This document shows positions 19,704 to 28,628 of a DNA stretch of 64,000 nt, one piece after another (within the stretch, counting starts at the first letter, position 1; every line of letters starts with the position of its first letter). The position numbers and the translations under genes were made by a program. This DNA is from Shewanella phaeophyticola (lineage in GTDB: Bacteria > Pseudomonadota > Gammaproteobacteria > Enterobacterales > Shewanellaceae): NCBI RefSeq assembly GCF_025398315.1, contig NZ_JAODOQ010000001.1:1736001-1800000 (forward strand), read 5' to 3'. The notes under the pieces were generated by a model that was not told the DNA's origin, made no database searches, and was given only the letters and a program-made list of their open reading frames with translations.

Positions 19704-21641
19704 ATGATGAATAAAAAAATTAAACCATTGTTGTTAACGACAGCAATATGTCTCGTATTATCGGCCTGTGGTTCAGATAATAATGATGAAACCACAGTTG
19801 TAGATCCAACCACCCCAACAACACCAACAACACCAACAACAAACCAGAGCCCCCAAGCCTTTCCTGACATTGCTACCGTAACTCAAGGGGAAACTATCAC
19901 CATAGATGCTCTTGCGAATGATACTGATCCTGAAAATGACACGCTGACTATCATCTCAGCAGAAGGGCTCATCATTAGCGGTAATATTATTAGTTACACA
20001 GCACCTATCGATGCTGTGGGCGACAACGTATTTAATTACAGCATTAGCGATGGTGCTTTAGAATCATCGTCCACAATTACGATTACAATATTAGATAAAG
20101 CAGATGAAAATGTGGCGATTAGTCGTGGTGAGTATGCTGGTGCAGAAACCTGTGCCACATGCCATCAAGAAAAATATGATGACTGGGAAGAGTCACGCCA
20201 CGCCTCAATGCTCAGAAAACTCTATAGTGATGGCAACATCATAACAGCCCCATGGGGAACAGAAGAGGAACCACTTACGTTTACAGACAGTGGAAACCAT
20301 CAATATACGTCGTACATGAACGGCGATAAATACTGGGTAACGTTACATGACGCGGTAGACAGTAGTAACGATCTCGACTTTCAAATTGATGTGGTTGGCT
20401 ACAAAACAACACAAATGTTTTTAAGTTGGGACGAAGCCAATCAAAACTACATCACCATGCCATTCATTTACTGGGACTGGGAAGACAGTAATCCTAAGCA
20501 GCCATCACCCGAAAATCAATGGACTCCACTTACCAGTGGCATATTCTTTTATAACGCAGATGGAAGCTTATTTACTGGTGATAAACTTGAATTAAGTAAA
20601 CGTGCATTTGGTTATACCAACTTATGTATTGAGTGTCATACAACCGGTTATGAAGTCACAAGCTGGGAAATTAAAGATACGGCATTTGGTAATCGTGTTA
20701 TACCAATTGACAACACCAGTAAAACAGTAGAATTTGGAATTGCCTGTGAAAAATGTCATGATTCAGGGGCTGAACATGCGCGCACGATGAGCCCAGATGA
20801 CATTATTCAACCCACTAAAGATCTTACCGGTGAGCAAGCTGGAGATGAGTGTAACGTATGTCATATTGCGCCAATATCATTAAACAGTCCTGCAGCTATC
20901 CAAAAAGGTTACGGTTATAAATTTAATGCCGACAACCCATTAGGGCATGGCATGTTCCCAAATCCAGGTGACAATCTTGACGAGTTCCAAGGTTCTTCGT
21001 CAGACAATATTAGTTACTGGCCAGGCACCACTATTAGACGTCATATCAGAACTCACGCATTAGAACTCGAAGAGTCTAAGCATGGCGAATATGGAATGTC
21101 TTGTGTAACTTGTCATGATCCTCATTCACAAAAGCTGAAGTTCAATGCTGAAGATGATTCAGATGCATTATGCATAAGTTGTCATGCAGAAAAAGACAGT
21201 GATGATCATAAACTTGCTTCTCATAACCAGGTTGACGTTAAGTGTGCTGATTGCCATATGCCATGGATGAAACATGCTGGTGGACGCGGACATCGTTACG
21301 ACGGTACTTCACACTCTTGGAATTTATTAACACCAACAGATTCACTTAAAGGTTTTGATGAGCTCCGCCCATATACTGAAGCGGGTGCCGATCCTGATGC
21401 GCAATTAACCAAAGATTGGGAGAGTATTCAGGCGATTAAAGACTTATGCTACGATAACTTCAATTATCCAATCAACGTTGTAGGCTGTGTCAAGTTTGAT
21501 ATTATGCCCAATGCTTGTTCAAGCTGTCATACAGACGAATTCCCAACACCGGGTGTATTCACTGATGAAGAGCGTGCAAAATTAGTCGAAGGTGAAAAAC
21601 GCTTAGAAGCCTTTAAGATTTTAAGTGATATCAATGATTAA
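19704..21641 (+). CDS. Octaheme c-type cytochrome lipoprotein with Ig-like spacer domain
   Basis: The protein has 645 residues. The signal peptide ends in a lipobox (LSAC, Cys near residue 22). A Thr/Pro linker of repeated TTP follows, then a cadherin/Ig-like domain at about residues 50-130 (FPDIATVTQGETITIDALAN, DTDPENDTLTI, YSISDGALESS). The C-terminal 510 residues match the upstream cytochrome, with eight hemes: CATCH, CIECH, CEKCH, CNVCH, CVTCH, CISCH, CADCH and CSSCH. The lipid anchor plus spacer suggests an outer-membrane-attached cytochrome, possibly surface exposed, that receives electrons from the soluble paralogue; this is inference. The frame is intact throughout and so confirms the paralogue's broken register. 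A terminator follows. Confidence 0.9.
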   Translation: MMNKKIKPLLLTTAICLVLSACGSDNNDETTVVDPTTPTTPTTPTTNQSPQAFPDIATVTQGETITIDALANDTDPENDTLTIISAEGLIISGNIISYTAPIDAVGDNVFNYSISDGALESSSTITITILDKADENVAISRGEYAGAETCATCHQEKYDDWEESRHASMLRKLYSDGNIITAPWGTEEEPLTFTDSGNHQYTSYMNGDKYWVTLHDAVDSSNDLDFQIDVVGYKTTQMFLSWDEANQNYITMPFIYWDWEDSNPKQPSPENQWTPLTSGIFFYNADGSLFTGDKLELSKRAFGYTNLCIECHTTGYEVTSWEIKDTAFGNRVIPIDNTSKTVEFGIACEKCHDSGAEHARTMSPDDIIQPTKDLTGEQAGDECNVCHIAPISLNSPAAIQKGYGYKFNADNPLGHGMFPNPGDNLDEFQGSSSDNISYWPGTTIRRHIRTHALELEESKHGEYGMSCVTCHDPHSQKLKFNAEDDSDALCISCHAEKDSDDHKLASHNQVDVKCADCHMPWMKHAGGRGHRYDGTSHSWNLLTPTDSLKGFDELRPYTEAGADPDAQLTKDWESIQAIKDLCYDNFNYPINVVGCVKFDIMPNACSSCHTDEFPTPGVFTDEERAKLVEGEKRLEAFKILSDIND

Positions 21642-21669
21642 GTAAAAATACTCACAAGTGAGTTAACTT

Positions 21670-21704
21670 AAAATGCCACTCAAGCAAGTTGAGTGGCATT
21701 TTTA
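21670..21704 (+). terminator. Strong terminator after the lipoprotein cytochrome
   Basis: AAAATGCCACTCAA and TTGAGTGGCATTTT form a perfect 14-bp stem around a GCAAG loop, followed by more T residues. The core CACTCAA/TTGAGTG is shared with the terminator of the upstream paralogue, fitting a duplication that included the 3' flank. Confidence 0.92.
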
Positions 21705-21752
21705 TTTGCAATATAAATCAATCAACACCTACATACTATTAAGATTGCCTAA

Positions 21753-22296
21753 TACCAATTCCACTAATTATCTGGTCATTCAGCGGTAATTCTGTACCTT
21801 CTAGGCAAGTAATAGGATTGTAGGCATAGTTGCTCTCGGCAACTGCTCCTGCGTTGCTCTACCTCCTGCGTCCATGCAGTCGTCGGCAACTGCTCCTGCG
21901 TTGCTCTACCTCCTGCGTCCATGCAGTCGTCGGCAACTGCTCCTGCGTTGGTCTACCTCCTGCGTCCATGCAGTCGTCGGCAACTGCTCCTGCGTTGCTC
22001 TACCTCCTGCGTCCATGCAGTCGTCGGCAACTGCTCCTGCGTTGCTCTACCTCCTGCATCCATGCAGTCGTCGGCAACTGCTCCTGCGTTGCTCTACCTC
22101 CTGCATCCATGCAGTCGTACGTCAAAATACGATTAAGCAGCATAGAAGGCACAGAAACCCGCCTTGCAGGAGACGCTCAGACAGTCCATTTCTTTGTTGC
22201 ATTGCCTTAGAAGGGAATAACCATTATTTCAACAATGCGCCTCAAACTGAACAGTCTGAGCGACTCTGATTGGTCACATAATTAATGGAAATGGTA
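21753..22296. mobile_element. Miniature inverted-repeat element, copy 1 (six 47-bp units)
   Basis: This 544-bp element is bounded by imperfect terminal inverted repeats of about 32 bp beginning TACCAATTCCACTAATTA on the left and ending in TAATTAATGGAAATGGTA on the right, with TAA duplicated on both sides (21750-21752 and 22297-22299). Inside are an inner inverted repeat (21791-21803 and 22143-22155) and six tandem 47-bp units (21836-22117). The same element recurs, inverted, at 26531-26792 and 51836-52144. No transposase is encoded, so it would have to be moved by an enzyme supplied elsewhere. Its right end overlaps the last codons of the gene at 22282. Confidence 0.88.
21836..22117. repeat. 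Tandem array of six 47-bp units inside the mobile element
   Basis: Units begin at 21836, 21883, 21930, 21977, 22024 and 22071. They are identical except for one C-to-G change in unit 3 (GTTGGTCTACC) and a G-to-A change shared by units 5 and 6 (CTGCATCC instead of CTGCGTCC). Each unit contains the near-palindrome CTGCATCCATGCAG and a second small inverted repeat (CAAC...GTTG). Repetitive open frames across the array are by-products of a repeat unit that lacks stops, not genes. Confidence 0.97.
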
Positions 22297-22755
22297 TAAA
22301 AATCCAATATAGCTATAGCCCTTGGATTTATAAAAGGCTAACTCCACTTTTTTAAATGAGTCGACATAGGCCGCCACCAAAGGCGTAAACGCAATAATCG
22401 CAAAAATGTGCTTAACCTCACCATCGGGTACAAAACCCACAGAATGTATCAACCAATGTGTTAGATCAAACATCCTAAGAAAAATAATAACGAACAACCC
22501 TAAGGCTAGAGAGATAAACAGCTGACACCATAATAACCGATCAAAACGCCAAAGTAGCCGAGATATACTAGAAAAGAAAAAGACATAAGCATAAAACCCA
22601 CCAAGTAACATAACCGCTAATATATCCAGGGTTTCAGGCATTAAAAAGTAACTAAACGCAGGAATGACATACCAAATCATCTTCTTTTTATAAACAACGA
22701 CAAATTGTTCTGCTTTAACAATGATGTCGTTGGGTAATGAGCTGGCTTGTTTCAT
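22282..22755 (-). CDS. Small integral membrane protein of unknown function, 3' end inside mobile element
   Basis: This protein of about 157 residues has four hydrophobic segments and a basic C-terminal region (KKVELAFYKSKGYSYIGF). I do not recognise the family. The last residues (LYHFH) and the TAA stop are supplied by the terminal repeat of the element at 21753-22296, so the original C-terminus has probably been replaced. The ATG at 22755 is preferred; a GTG at 22776 would add seven residues. It lies upstream of nothing obviously related; the Hpt gene lies behind it on the same strand. Confidence 0.6.
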   Translation of the reverse strand: MKQASSLPNDIIVKAEQFVVVYKKKMIWYVIPAFSYFLMPETLDILAVMLLGGFYAYVFFFSSISRLLWRFDRLLWCQLFISLALGLFVIIFLRMFDLTHWLIHSVGFVPDGEVKHIFAIIAFTPLVAAYVDSFKKVELAFYKSKGYSYIGFLYHFH

Positions 22756-22772
22756 GTTGGTTTGCTCTGTTT

Positions 22773-22807
22773 TCACTTTAACTAGGTCACTTTAACTAGG
22801 TCACTTA
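22773..22807. repeat. 14-bp tandem duplication at the 5' end of the membrane protein gene
   Basis: TCACTTTAACTAGG occurs twice in direct tandem and begins a third time (TCACTTA). It lies over or just upstream of the start of the gene at 22282-22755 and could have arisen by slippage. Confidence 0.85.
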
Positions 22808-22809
22808 TG

Positions 22810-23471
22810 CTATTTCATCTTTACTAAAAGTGCAGCTAATTGGCTAAGTGCACCCTCAAAATCTAATTCATCAATCGACTGACACAAGGCAATGACATCG
22901 GGTGTAAATGGGCTGTTTTTCGCCAGTTTTGCTTGCACAGCCCGGCAATGGTGAACAGCATTAAGATTGCCTTCCAGTAAGTGTTGTTTAAGCGTATTAA
23001 GCTCAGTGGTTAACTGTGTTAGCGAGAGCGCTTCAGAAGCGTTCTGCGTTGATGCGATAGGATCAACGTGGGTTGATGTGGCTAAAAGTGCATGGATTTG
23101 AGCTAATTCAGCTTGAGCGAGTTGGGTAATATGTTGGCCTAAATTGGCGTACTCGGCAGTGTTATATGTTGTGCCATTAAGCTGGGTTAATTTACGCTCC
23201 CAATCATACAATGCTAAATGTAATGAGGTCAGTCCTGCGGTACCGGCAGTGCCTTTAAGGGTATGTATTAATAATAAAAGCTCACTCACTTCGCCTTGTT
23301 CAGCCAGTTGTTTAATGTCGTTTAGCTGTTGGGTGAGTTTTTTTCAAAAATAGCAATCAAACGGCGATAAAAAGCTTCATTACCGGCAAAAGGCTTAAGT
23401 AAGTCCTCTAGATTTGTAGGCTGTACATCGCTAAGCGACTGTGAAGTACCGACCATTTTGTTGGCTTTCAT
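22810..23471 (-). CDS. Histidine phosphotransfer (Hpt) protein (frameshifted)
   Basis: An ATG at 23471 opens MKANKMVGTSQSLSDVQPTN; the frame then breaks in a run of seven T at 23338-23344 (eight expected), and continues KLTQQLNDIKQLAEQGEVSE into the Hpt signature LIHTLKGTAGTAG, where the His is the phosphoacceptor. A second helical region of about 60 residues ends the protein. The corrected length is about 220 residues. It is divergent from the response regulator at 23663 and likely acts with it and the kinase at 24074, although the kinase has no receiver domain of its own. Confidence 0.82.
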
Positions 23472-23662
23472 TACATCGACACTCTTAGTTGAAGCAGGCG
23501 GTTAATCATTGTTTTTAATGCCTACTATGAGTAAATGTTGAAATACGAGAAATGCATTTAGGAAATATCAGTGTATTTATTCAATGGCTTAGTTTGCTTC
23601 ATTAACAATTATAATACAATATTAGAGTCAGTTGATGCTAAACCTATCGAATAGGAGACCAA

Positions 23663-24070
23663 ATGCAATTAGAGAACATTTTACATGTAGAAGATGATGA
23701 ATCTATTCGTGTCATCGTAGACATGGCGCTAGTCGATTTATCTGGGTATACACTGGTTTCTTGTGATGGTGGAAAAAGCGCATTAACCCAGATAGACCAA
23801 TTTACCCCAGATTTAATTTTACTCGACGCCATGATGCCAAGCATGGACGGTTTACAAACCTTAATTGAGTTGCGTAAAAAACCACATTGCCAACATATTC
23901 CTGTGGTATTTATGACCGCGCGTATTCAACAATCAGAGCAACAAGAATATCTCGATGCGGGCGCCGTCGCTGTCATTGAAAAGCCATTCGACCCGATGAG
24001 CCTTGGCAATCAATTAGCGACCATCTACCAAACGTATATTGCCGCAGCAGACAATCATTCTTCGGAGTAA
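23663..24070 (+). CDS. Single-domain response regulator
   Basis: The protein has 135 residues and consists only of a receiver domain. The acidic pair is in HVEDDES, the phosphoacceptor Asp55 is in LILLDAMMPSMDG, the conserved Thr is in VVFMTAR, and the Lys is in VIEKPFDP. It has no output domain, so it works by protein contacts or phosphotransfer. It is followed after 3 nt by the histidine kinase, and the Hpt gene is divergent. The start ATG at 23663 has AGGAG about 7 nt upstream. Confidence 0.92.
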   Translation: MQLENILHVEDDESIRVIVDMALVDLSGYTLVSCDGGKSALTQIDQFTPDLILLDAMMPSMDGLQTLIELRKKPHCQHIPVVFMTARIQQSEQQEYLDAGAVAVIEKPFDPMSLGNQLATIYQTYIAAADNHSSE

Positions 24071-24073
24071 CTA

Positions 24074-26452
24074 ATGCAAAAGCCTGTTAAACCAAAAACA
24101 GAGCAACAACGACTGAGCGCATTGTTCAACACAGGCTTGTTAGATACCGAGCCAGAGCTGCGGTTTGACCGTTTAACCCATTTAGCCCAGCTTTGTTTAG
24201 ACACTGAGATTGTTCTAGTGTCATTAATCGACAGCGATAGACAATGGTTTAAATCAAGGCAAGGTCTTGATGCATGCGAAACTCACCGAGATATTTCTTT
24301 TTGCGGCCATACCATTTTAGGTGACGGGATTTTTGAAATACCCGACGCCCAAGTCGACAACAGATTTACAAATAATCCTCTAGTACTGGGTGCCCCCTTT
24401 ATACGCTTTTATGCCGGTGTGCCCTTGTCAATTAATGGGGTAAATATTGGTACGCTTTGCTTTATCGACAGTAAACCACGGCAATTTACCGACAAAGAGC
24501 GCCAAATAGCTACCGAGTTTGGCAAAACCATTGAACAAGAAATTCAAGACAGATTACAAGAACATGCCCACGAGATACTTGCCGCAAGAGAACAAATGTA
24601 CCGCTCGGTGCTTGAGGGAACTCGAATTGGTACCTGGCAATGGAACGTACAAACCGGTGACACTGTGCTTAACGAACGTTGGGCAGACATTATGGGCTAC
24701 ACACTCGCGGAACTCGAACCCGTATCAGTCGACACCTGGTTAAACTTGTTGCATCCAGATGATGTTGCCGACTCAGATGCTCAATTAGAAGCCCACCTCA
24801 ATGGTAAAGCGCCATTTTATGACATTAAATGCCGCATGAAACACAAGCAAGGGCATTACGTGTGGGTGCATGACCGAGGTAAAGTGGTCTCTTACACTGC
24901 TGACGGTCAACCCTTGATGATGTTTGGTACCCATGCCGACATCACCCAACAGCAATTGAGCGAAATTGCATTACTACATAGCCGCGATGAACTGTATAAG
25001 TTAACCCAGCAATTGCCCGGTGTGGTTTATCAATATCAATCGTGGCCAGATGGACGCAGCGCCTTTCCTTATGCTAGTACCGCGATTGAAGAAATTTACG
25101 GCGTCACTCCCGAAGAGGTGCGACATGATGCTACCAATGCCTTTGCTAAAATTCATCCAGATGATTTAGGTTTGTTAGTTGACAGCATTGAGCGCTCTCT
25201 TGAAACCCTCAACCTCTGGGAACTTGAATATCGTATCATCGCTAATAATGACTCGTTTAAGTGGCTTTCAGGCCGTGCCACACCAGAAAGAATGCCAGAC
25301 GGTAGCACCTTGTGGCATGGCTATATTCAAGATATTACCCAAACAAAAGAGCATTACCTCAAACTAGAAGAGCTAAATCAACAGCTTAATGTAGCACAGC
25401 AAAGTCTTGATTTAGCTAGTGAACAGGCGCAAATCGGCTATTGGCAAGCATCGCTAAAACAGGGCACATTATGGTGGTCGCCAATGATCTACCAAATCTT
25501 TGGCTTAAATGAGCAAGACTTCAGCCCCAGTGTTAGCTTATTTAAGCGTGCAGTGCATCCTGACGATGTGTCAAAAGTTGAACAAAGTGAAGACCAAGCC
25601 CGCATCACAGGCATTCACAATGTCATTCACCGTATTATTCGGCCAAATGGCGAGGTACGTTGGGTACATGAGCTAGGGCAACTTGTCTCTGAAGATAAAA
25701 ACCCAGAGTTAATCATGATAGGCTCGGTACAAGACATTACCGACAGAATGAAATTACAAAAGATTAAAGATGATTTTATCTCAACCGTGAGTCATGAACT
25801 GCGTACACCATTGACGTCCATTAATGGCGCATTAACCCTATTACAATCGGGTAAAATTGTCAGCCTGCCAGAAAAAGCCCAAAAGCTGATGGATATAGCC
25901 AGCAGTAATTGTTTGCAGCTGAGTCGATTAATTAATGATCTGTTAGACATTGAAAAGCTGGCAGCGGGTAAAATGTTGTTCGAAATGAAACCGTTAAACG
26001 TGCCTCCGCTGTTACAGCGCGCGCTTAACGACCATCAACCCTATGCCGATCTGCACAATATTATCCTAGAGTTGCAATATGCATCCCAAATCAACGATAT
26101 GAGAATATACGTTGACGAACATCGACTACTGCAAATTTTGACCAACTTTTTATCAAATGCCGTTAAATTTTCACCTCAAAATGGCCAAGTAACCTTGTCT
26201 GCTTCAGTGATAGGTGATCAAATTGAAATAGCCGTGCAAGACCAAGGCTGCGGTATATCTGACGATTTTAAAAGCAGAATTTTTGAAAAGTTCTCACAAG
26301 CAGACGCCAGTAGCTCAAAAGTCAAAGGCGGCACAGGGTTAGGCTTAGCATTATGTAAAGAACTTACCGAAGCCATGCACGGTAAAATTGGCTTTAACTC
26401 AAACTTGGAGCAGGGGGCTCGTTTTTATGTGCGATTTGCACTAACAAATTAA
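24074..26452 (+). CDS. GAF-PAS-PAS-PAS sensor histidine kinase
   Basis: The protein has 792 residues. An N-terminal GAF domain spans about residues 20-160 (RFDRLTHLAQLCLDTEIVLV, FYAGVPLSINGVNIGTLCF). Three PAS/PAC modules follow at about 180-300, 310-425 and 440-560 (each ending in a PAC-type strand such as FGTHADITQQ, GYIQDITQTK, GSVQDITDRM). The HisKA phosphoacceptor is His574 in VSHELRTPLTS. The catalytic domain has LTNFLSNAVKFSP (N box) and KGGTGLGLALCKE (G2 box). No transmembrane segment is evident, so it is probably a cytoplasmic sensor. It pairs with the response regulator directly upstream. Confidence 0.93.
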   Translation: MQKPVKPKTEQQRLSALFNTGLLDTEPELRFDRLTHLAQLCLDTEIVLVSLIDSDRQWFKSRQGLDACETHRDISFCGHTILGDGIFEIPDAQVDNRFTNNPLVLGAPFIRFYAGVPLSINGVNIGTLCFIDSKPRQFTDKERQIATEFGKTIEQEIQDRLQEHAHEILAAREQMYRSVLEGTRIGTWQWNVQTGDTVLNERWADIMGYTLAELEPVSVDTWLNLLHPDDVADSDAQLEAHLNGKAPFYDIKCRMKHKQGHYVWVHDRGKVVSYTADGQPLMMFGTHADITQQQLSEIALLHSRDELYKLTQQLPGVVYQYQSWPDGRSAFPYASTAIEEIYGVTPEEVRHDATNAFAKIHPDDLGLLVDSIERSLETLNLWELEYRIIANNDSFKWLSGRATPERMPDGSTLWHGYIQDITQTKEHYLKLEELNQQLNVAQQSLDLASEQAQIGYWQASLKQGTLWWSPMIYQIFGLNEQDFSPSVSLFKRAVHPDDVSKVEQSEDQARITGIHNVIHRIIRPNGEVRWVHELGQLVSEDKNPELIMIGSVQDITDRMKLQKIKDDFISTVSHELRTPLTSINGALTLLQSGKIVSLPEKAQKLMDIASSNCLQLSRLINDLLDIEKLAAGKMLFEMKPLNVPPLLQRALNDHQPYADLHNIILELQYASQINDMRIYVDEHRLLQILTNFLSNAVKFSPQNGQVTLSASVIGDQIEIAVQDQGCGISDDFKSRIFEKFSQADASSSKVKGGTGLGLALCKELTEAMHGKIGFNSNLEQGARFYVRFALTN

Positions 26453-26467
26453 CCCCTTAACACAAAA

Positions 26468-26503
26468 TATCCCAGTGTACGTTTACGGCCACTGGGATTT
26501 TTA
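26468..26503 (+). terminator. Terminator after the histidine kinase
   Basis: ATCCCAGTG (26469-26477) and CACTGGGAT (26490-26498) form a 9-bp stem with a 12-nt loop, followed by TTTTATT. It lies 17 nt after the stop and just before the mobile element copy at 26531. Confidence 0.85.
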
Positions 26504-26530
26504 TTGGCTTGTGGCTAGCCCTCGCAATAA

Positions 26531-26792
26531 TACCATTTCCATTAATTATGTGACCAATCAGAGTCGCTCGGACTGTTCAGTTTGAGGCGCATTGTTGAAA
26601 TAATGGTTATTCCCTTCTAAGGCAATGCAACAAAGAAATGGACTGTCTGAGCGTCTCCTGCAAGGCGGGTTTCTGTACCTTCTATGCTGCTTAATAGTAT
26701 TTTGACGTAGAGCAACTATGCCTACAATCCTATTACTTGCCTAGAAGGTACAGAATTCCCGCTGAATGACCAGATAATTAGTGGAATTGGTA
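26531..26792. mobile_element. Miniature inverted-repeat element, copy 2 (no 47-bp unit)
   Basis: This is 262 bp, the minimal form. Its ends match copy 1 in inverted orientation, TAA flanks both sides (26528-26530 and 26793-26795), and the inner arms TCTGTACCTTCTA (26672-26684) and TAGAAGGTACAGA (26742-26754) pair perfectly. Where copies 1 and 3 carry the 47-bp units, this copy reads straight through GACGTAGAGCAAC. It sits between the kinase terminator and the DUF302 gene and does not obviously disrupt a gene. Confidence 0.9.
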
Positions 26793-26808
26793 TAACATGA
26801 TTCAGTGA

Positions 26809-27285
26809 TTATTTACTTGATGTAGTCGCGGCCTTACTTAACGATTCAAGCACATTACTGATTTTATCAAGCACCGCATCACAACCTTTAATGTCATGAC
26901 GTTGCTTAAGGTATTGCGGATTGTTATACGACAACCACACTTTGTTGTGCGCATCTTCAGTAATGAGTACTTTTTGGGGCAAATCGATAGCCACCTGCTG
27001 ATTACACTGCATTAATTGAGTGCCAATTTTAGGGTTACCAAACATAATCACCTCAGTCGCAGGTAAACTTAACTCAACACCTTCGGCATTTTTTTGATGA
27101 TCAATCCGCGCAAATACCGTAAAACCTTTATTTCTGATAATTGATTCAAAGCGGTCTGCAGTAACTTTGGGTGAATATTGGCTTTGGTGAGTAATCAAAC
27201 TGTCGACAGCAGACACGGCTGTGCTGGTGAATACTGAGGTCGAGGTAAAAAACAGCGTAATCGCCAGCGAGAGATTTTTGATCAT
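26809..27285 (-). CDS. DUF302 family periplasmic protein
   Basis: The protein has about 158 residues when the ATG at 27285 is taken, which has GGAG about 8 nt upstream; a Met four codons earlier is less likely. A signal peptide (LSLAITLFFTSTSVFTSTAV) precedes a DUF302 domain: FESIIRNKGFTVFARIDHQK, EVIMFGNPKIGTQLMQCN, ALP-type core and VLITEDAHNKVWLSYNNP. The function of DUF302 proteins is not established. The gene stands alone. Confidence 0.85.
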   Translation of the reverse strand: MIKNLSLAITLFFTSTSVFTSTAVSAVDSLITHQSQYSPKVTADRFESIIRNKGFTVFARIDHQKNAEGVELSLPATEVIMFGNPKIGTQLMQCNQQVAIDLPQKVLITEDAHNKVWLSYNNPQYLKQRHDIKGCDAVLDKISNVLESLSKAATTSSK

Positions 27286-27774
27286 ACAATGCTCCATTTG
27301 TGATGCGTAAGCCTAGCAACTAGAGAAAGCTAGAGACTAGAAACTCATAATAGATGTTAGGTTTAAATTATTAGGTTTAAAATGTTAGATACAATGACTA
27401 AATACAACATATAGCCAAGGTCTCTATAAACACAAGCATAAATACACGTAATTGCTGGTGGCCGTAACAAAGCTAGCGGTGATGAGAGTAAACTGACGAG
27501 ACGCTTAATTATCCACCTTATCTTTTGACTACGCATTCACTAATCTGCATACAGGTTAAAAAATTACCGAGGGTTATACGTTTATTATTGCATGAATTGG
27601 AATAAATATTCATTTACTAATGTTCGTTATCATGAGTGTTTAGGCGGGTAAATCAATCATTCTAGTGGTAGATAATCACTCCACATGTGTAGATATACAT
27701 GGCGCTCTAGTTGTAAACTATCCGATAAAGCCCTTGTTTAATAAGAGGTTCAGTTTGTTAATAAGAGGTATTGT
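27286..27774. other. Intergenic region between DUF302 gene and CLCA_X gene
   Basis: This 489-nt divergent gap is A+T-rich. A short direct repeat, TTAATAAGAGGT, occurs twice just before the plus-strand gene (about 27738-27770). I found no terminator, RNA gene or further element. Confidence 0.4.
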
Positions 27775-28628
27775 TTGGCGTCATATCATGCATTGTTAAA
27801 TCACCAGCGCTACTTTGATCGTATAGGCTCAGATTACCGTCAAGGCAGTTCTGTGAGCTTTTTAGACATCAAACACACCTTTGGTTTACGCCACATTCGC
27901 GTGGGTAAATGGGTTAACCGTGAAGAATCTGCACTGGCCGCCAATTTGATTTTTGATTCAATGGCCGACCTTGCCAATATTTTACGTGTGCCCCCCGAGT
28001 TAATCGGCTTGCGCGGTAGCCTCAGGTTTGCCTTTGGCTCAGGTGGGCAAAAAGGCGTGCAAGCACATTACTCACCCGCTTATAAAGAATTAGCGCTGGC
28101 AAAAAATGCCGGAGCAGGGGCATTAGCCCACGAGTTTTGGCATGCGTTCGATCATTACATCGCCGATAAAATGTTTATCGACGACAGCCTATTAAGCCCA
28201 GACGGTTACATGAGTACAGCGAGCCGCTTTGCCTGCGCCACAGACCACTGGCTGGCAGATAAAACCATGGTCGATCATCCGTTAAATCAACAGTTATCAA
28301 GGTTATTTCAAGTCACTTTTTTAAGCGCCAACGGCCAAGAGCCCCACGACTATGTTCGCCGCTCAATCGCATTAGACAAACAGCAAGGTTGCCACTATTT
28401 TGCCAAACCGACCGAAATGATGACCGCGCTTTTGAAGCCAGTATCGAAATGTATTCAGAAACCCACGCCGAGATAACCAACCCATACTTAGTAAACAGCA
28501 CCATCAACTCACCTCTATCCAAGTTAGGCGCATATCCAGACGCAGAGCACAGCGCGCAAATCTACCAAGCATTAATGGCCTATTTTGAACCACTGGGGAT
28601 TGCATTTGATAAGCAGAGTGGCGGGTAG
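27775..28628 (+). CDS. CLCA_X-family protein with HExxH metallopeptidase-like motif (frameshifted)
   Basis: The protein has about 284 residues. The segment GAGALAHEFWHAFDHYIADK carries HExxH followed by a second His, the arrangement of zincin-type metallopeptidases, within a region (SVSFLDIKHTFGLRHIRVGKW, RFAFGSGGQKGVQAHYSPAY) that resembles the CLCA_X family. The frame breaks at 28424-28425, where ACCGC should be ACCCGC, giving EMMTRAFEASIEMYSE. The TTG start at 27775 is uncertain. Proteolytic activity is inference from the motif. It opens an accessory island with the helicase gene. Confidence 0.68.

Noticed and set aside
19676..19870. Minus-strand frame with Val-Gly repeats opposite the cytochrome lipoprotein start
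   Set aside because: It is the reverse of the Thr-Pro linker repeats in a real gene and has no ribosome site.
21836..22117. CRISPR array
   Set aside because: The units are directly adjacent with no unique spacers, and the array lies inside a mobile element with no cas genes nearby.
21830..22269. Overlapping open frames across the 47-bp array rich in Cys, Ser and Leu
   Set aside because: They are produced by a stop-free repeat unit whose length is not a multiple of three, so all plus frames stay open. Codon use is meaningless and they begin or end inside the element.
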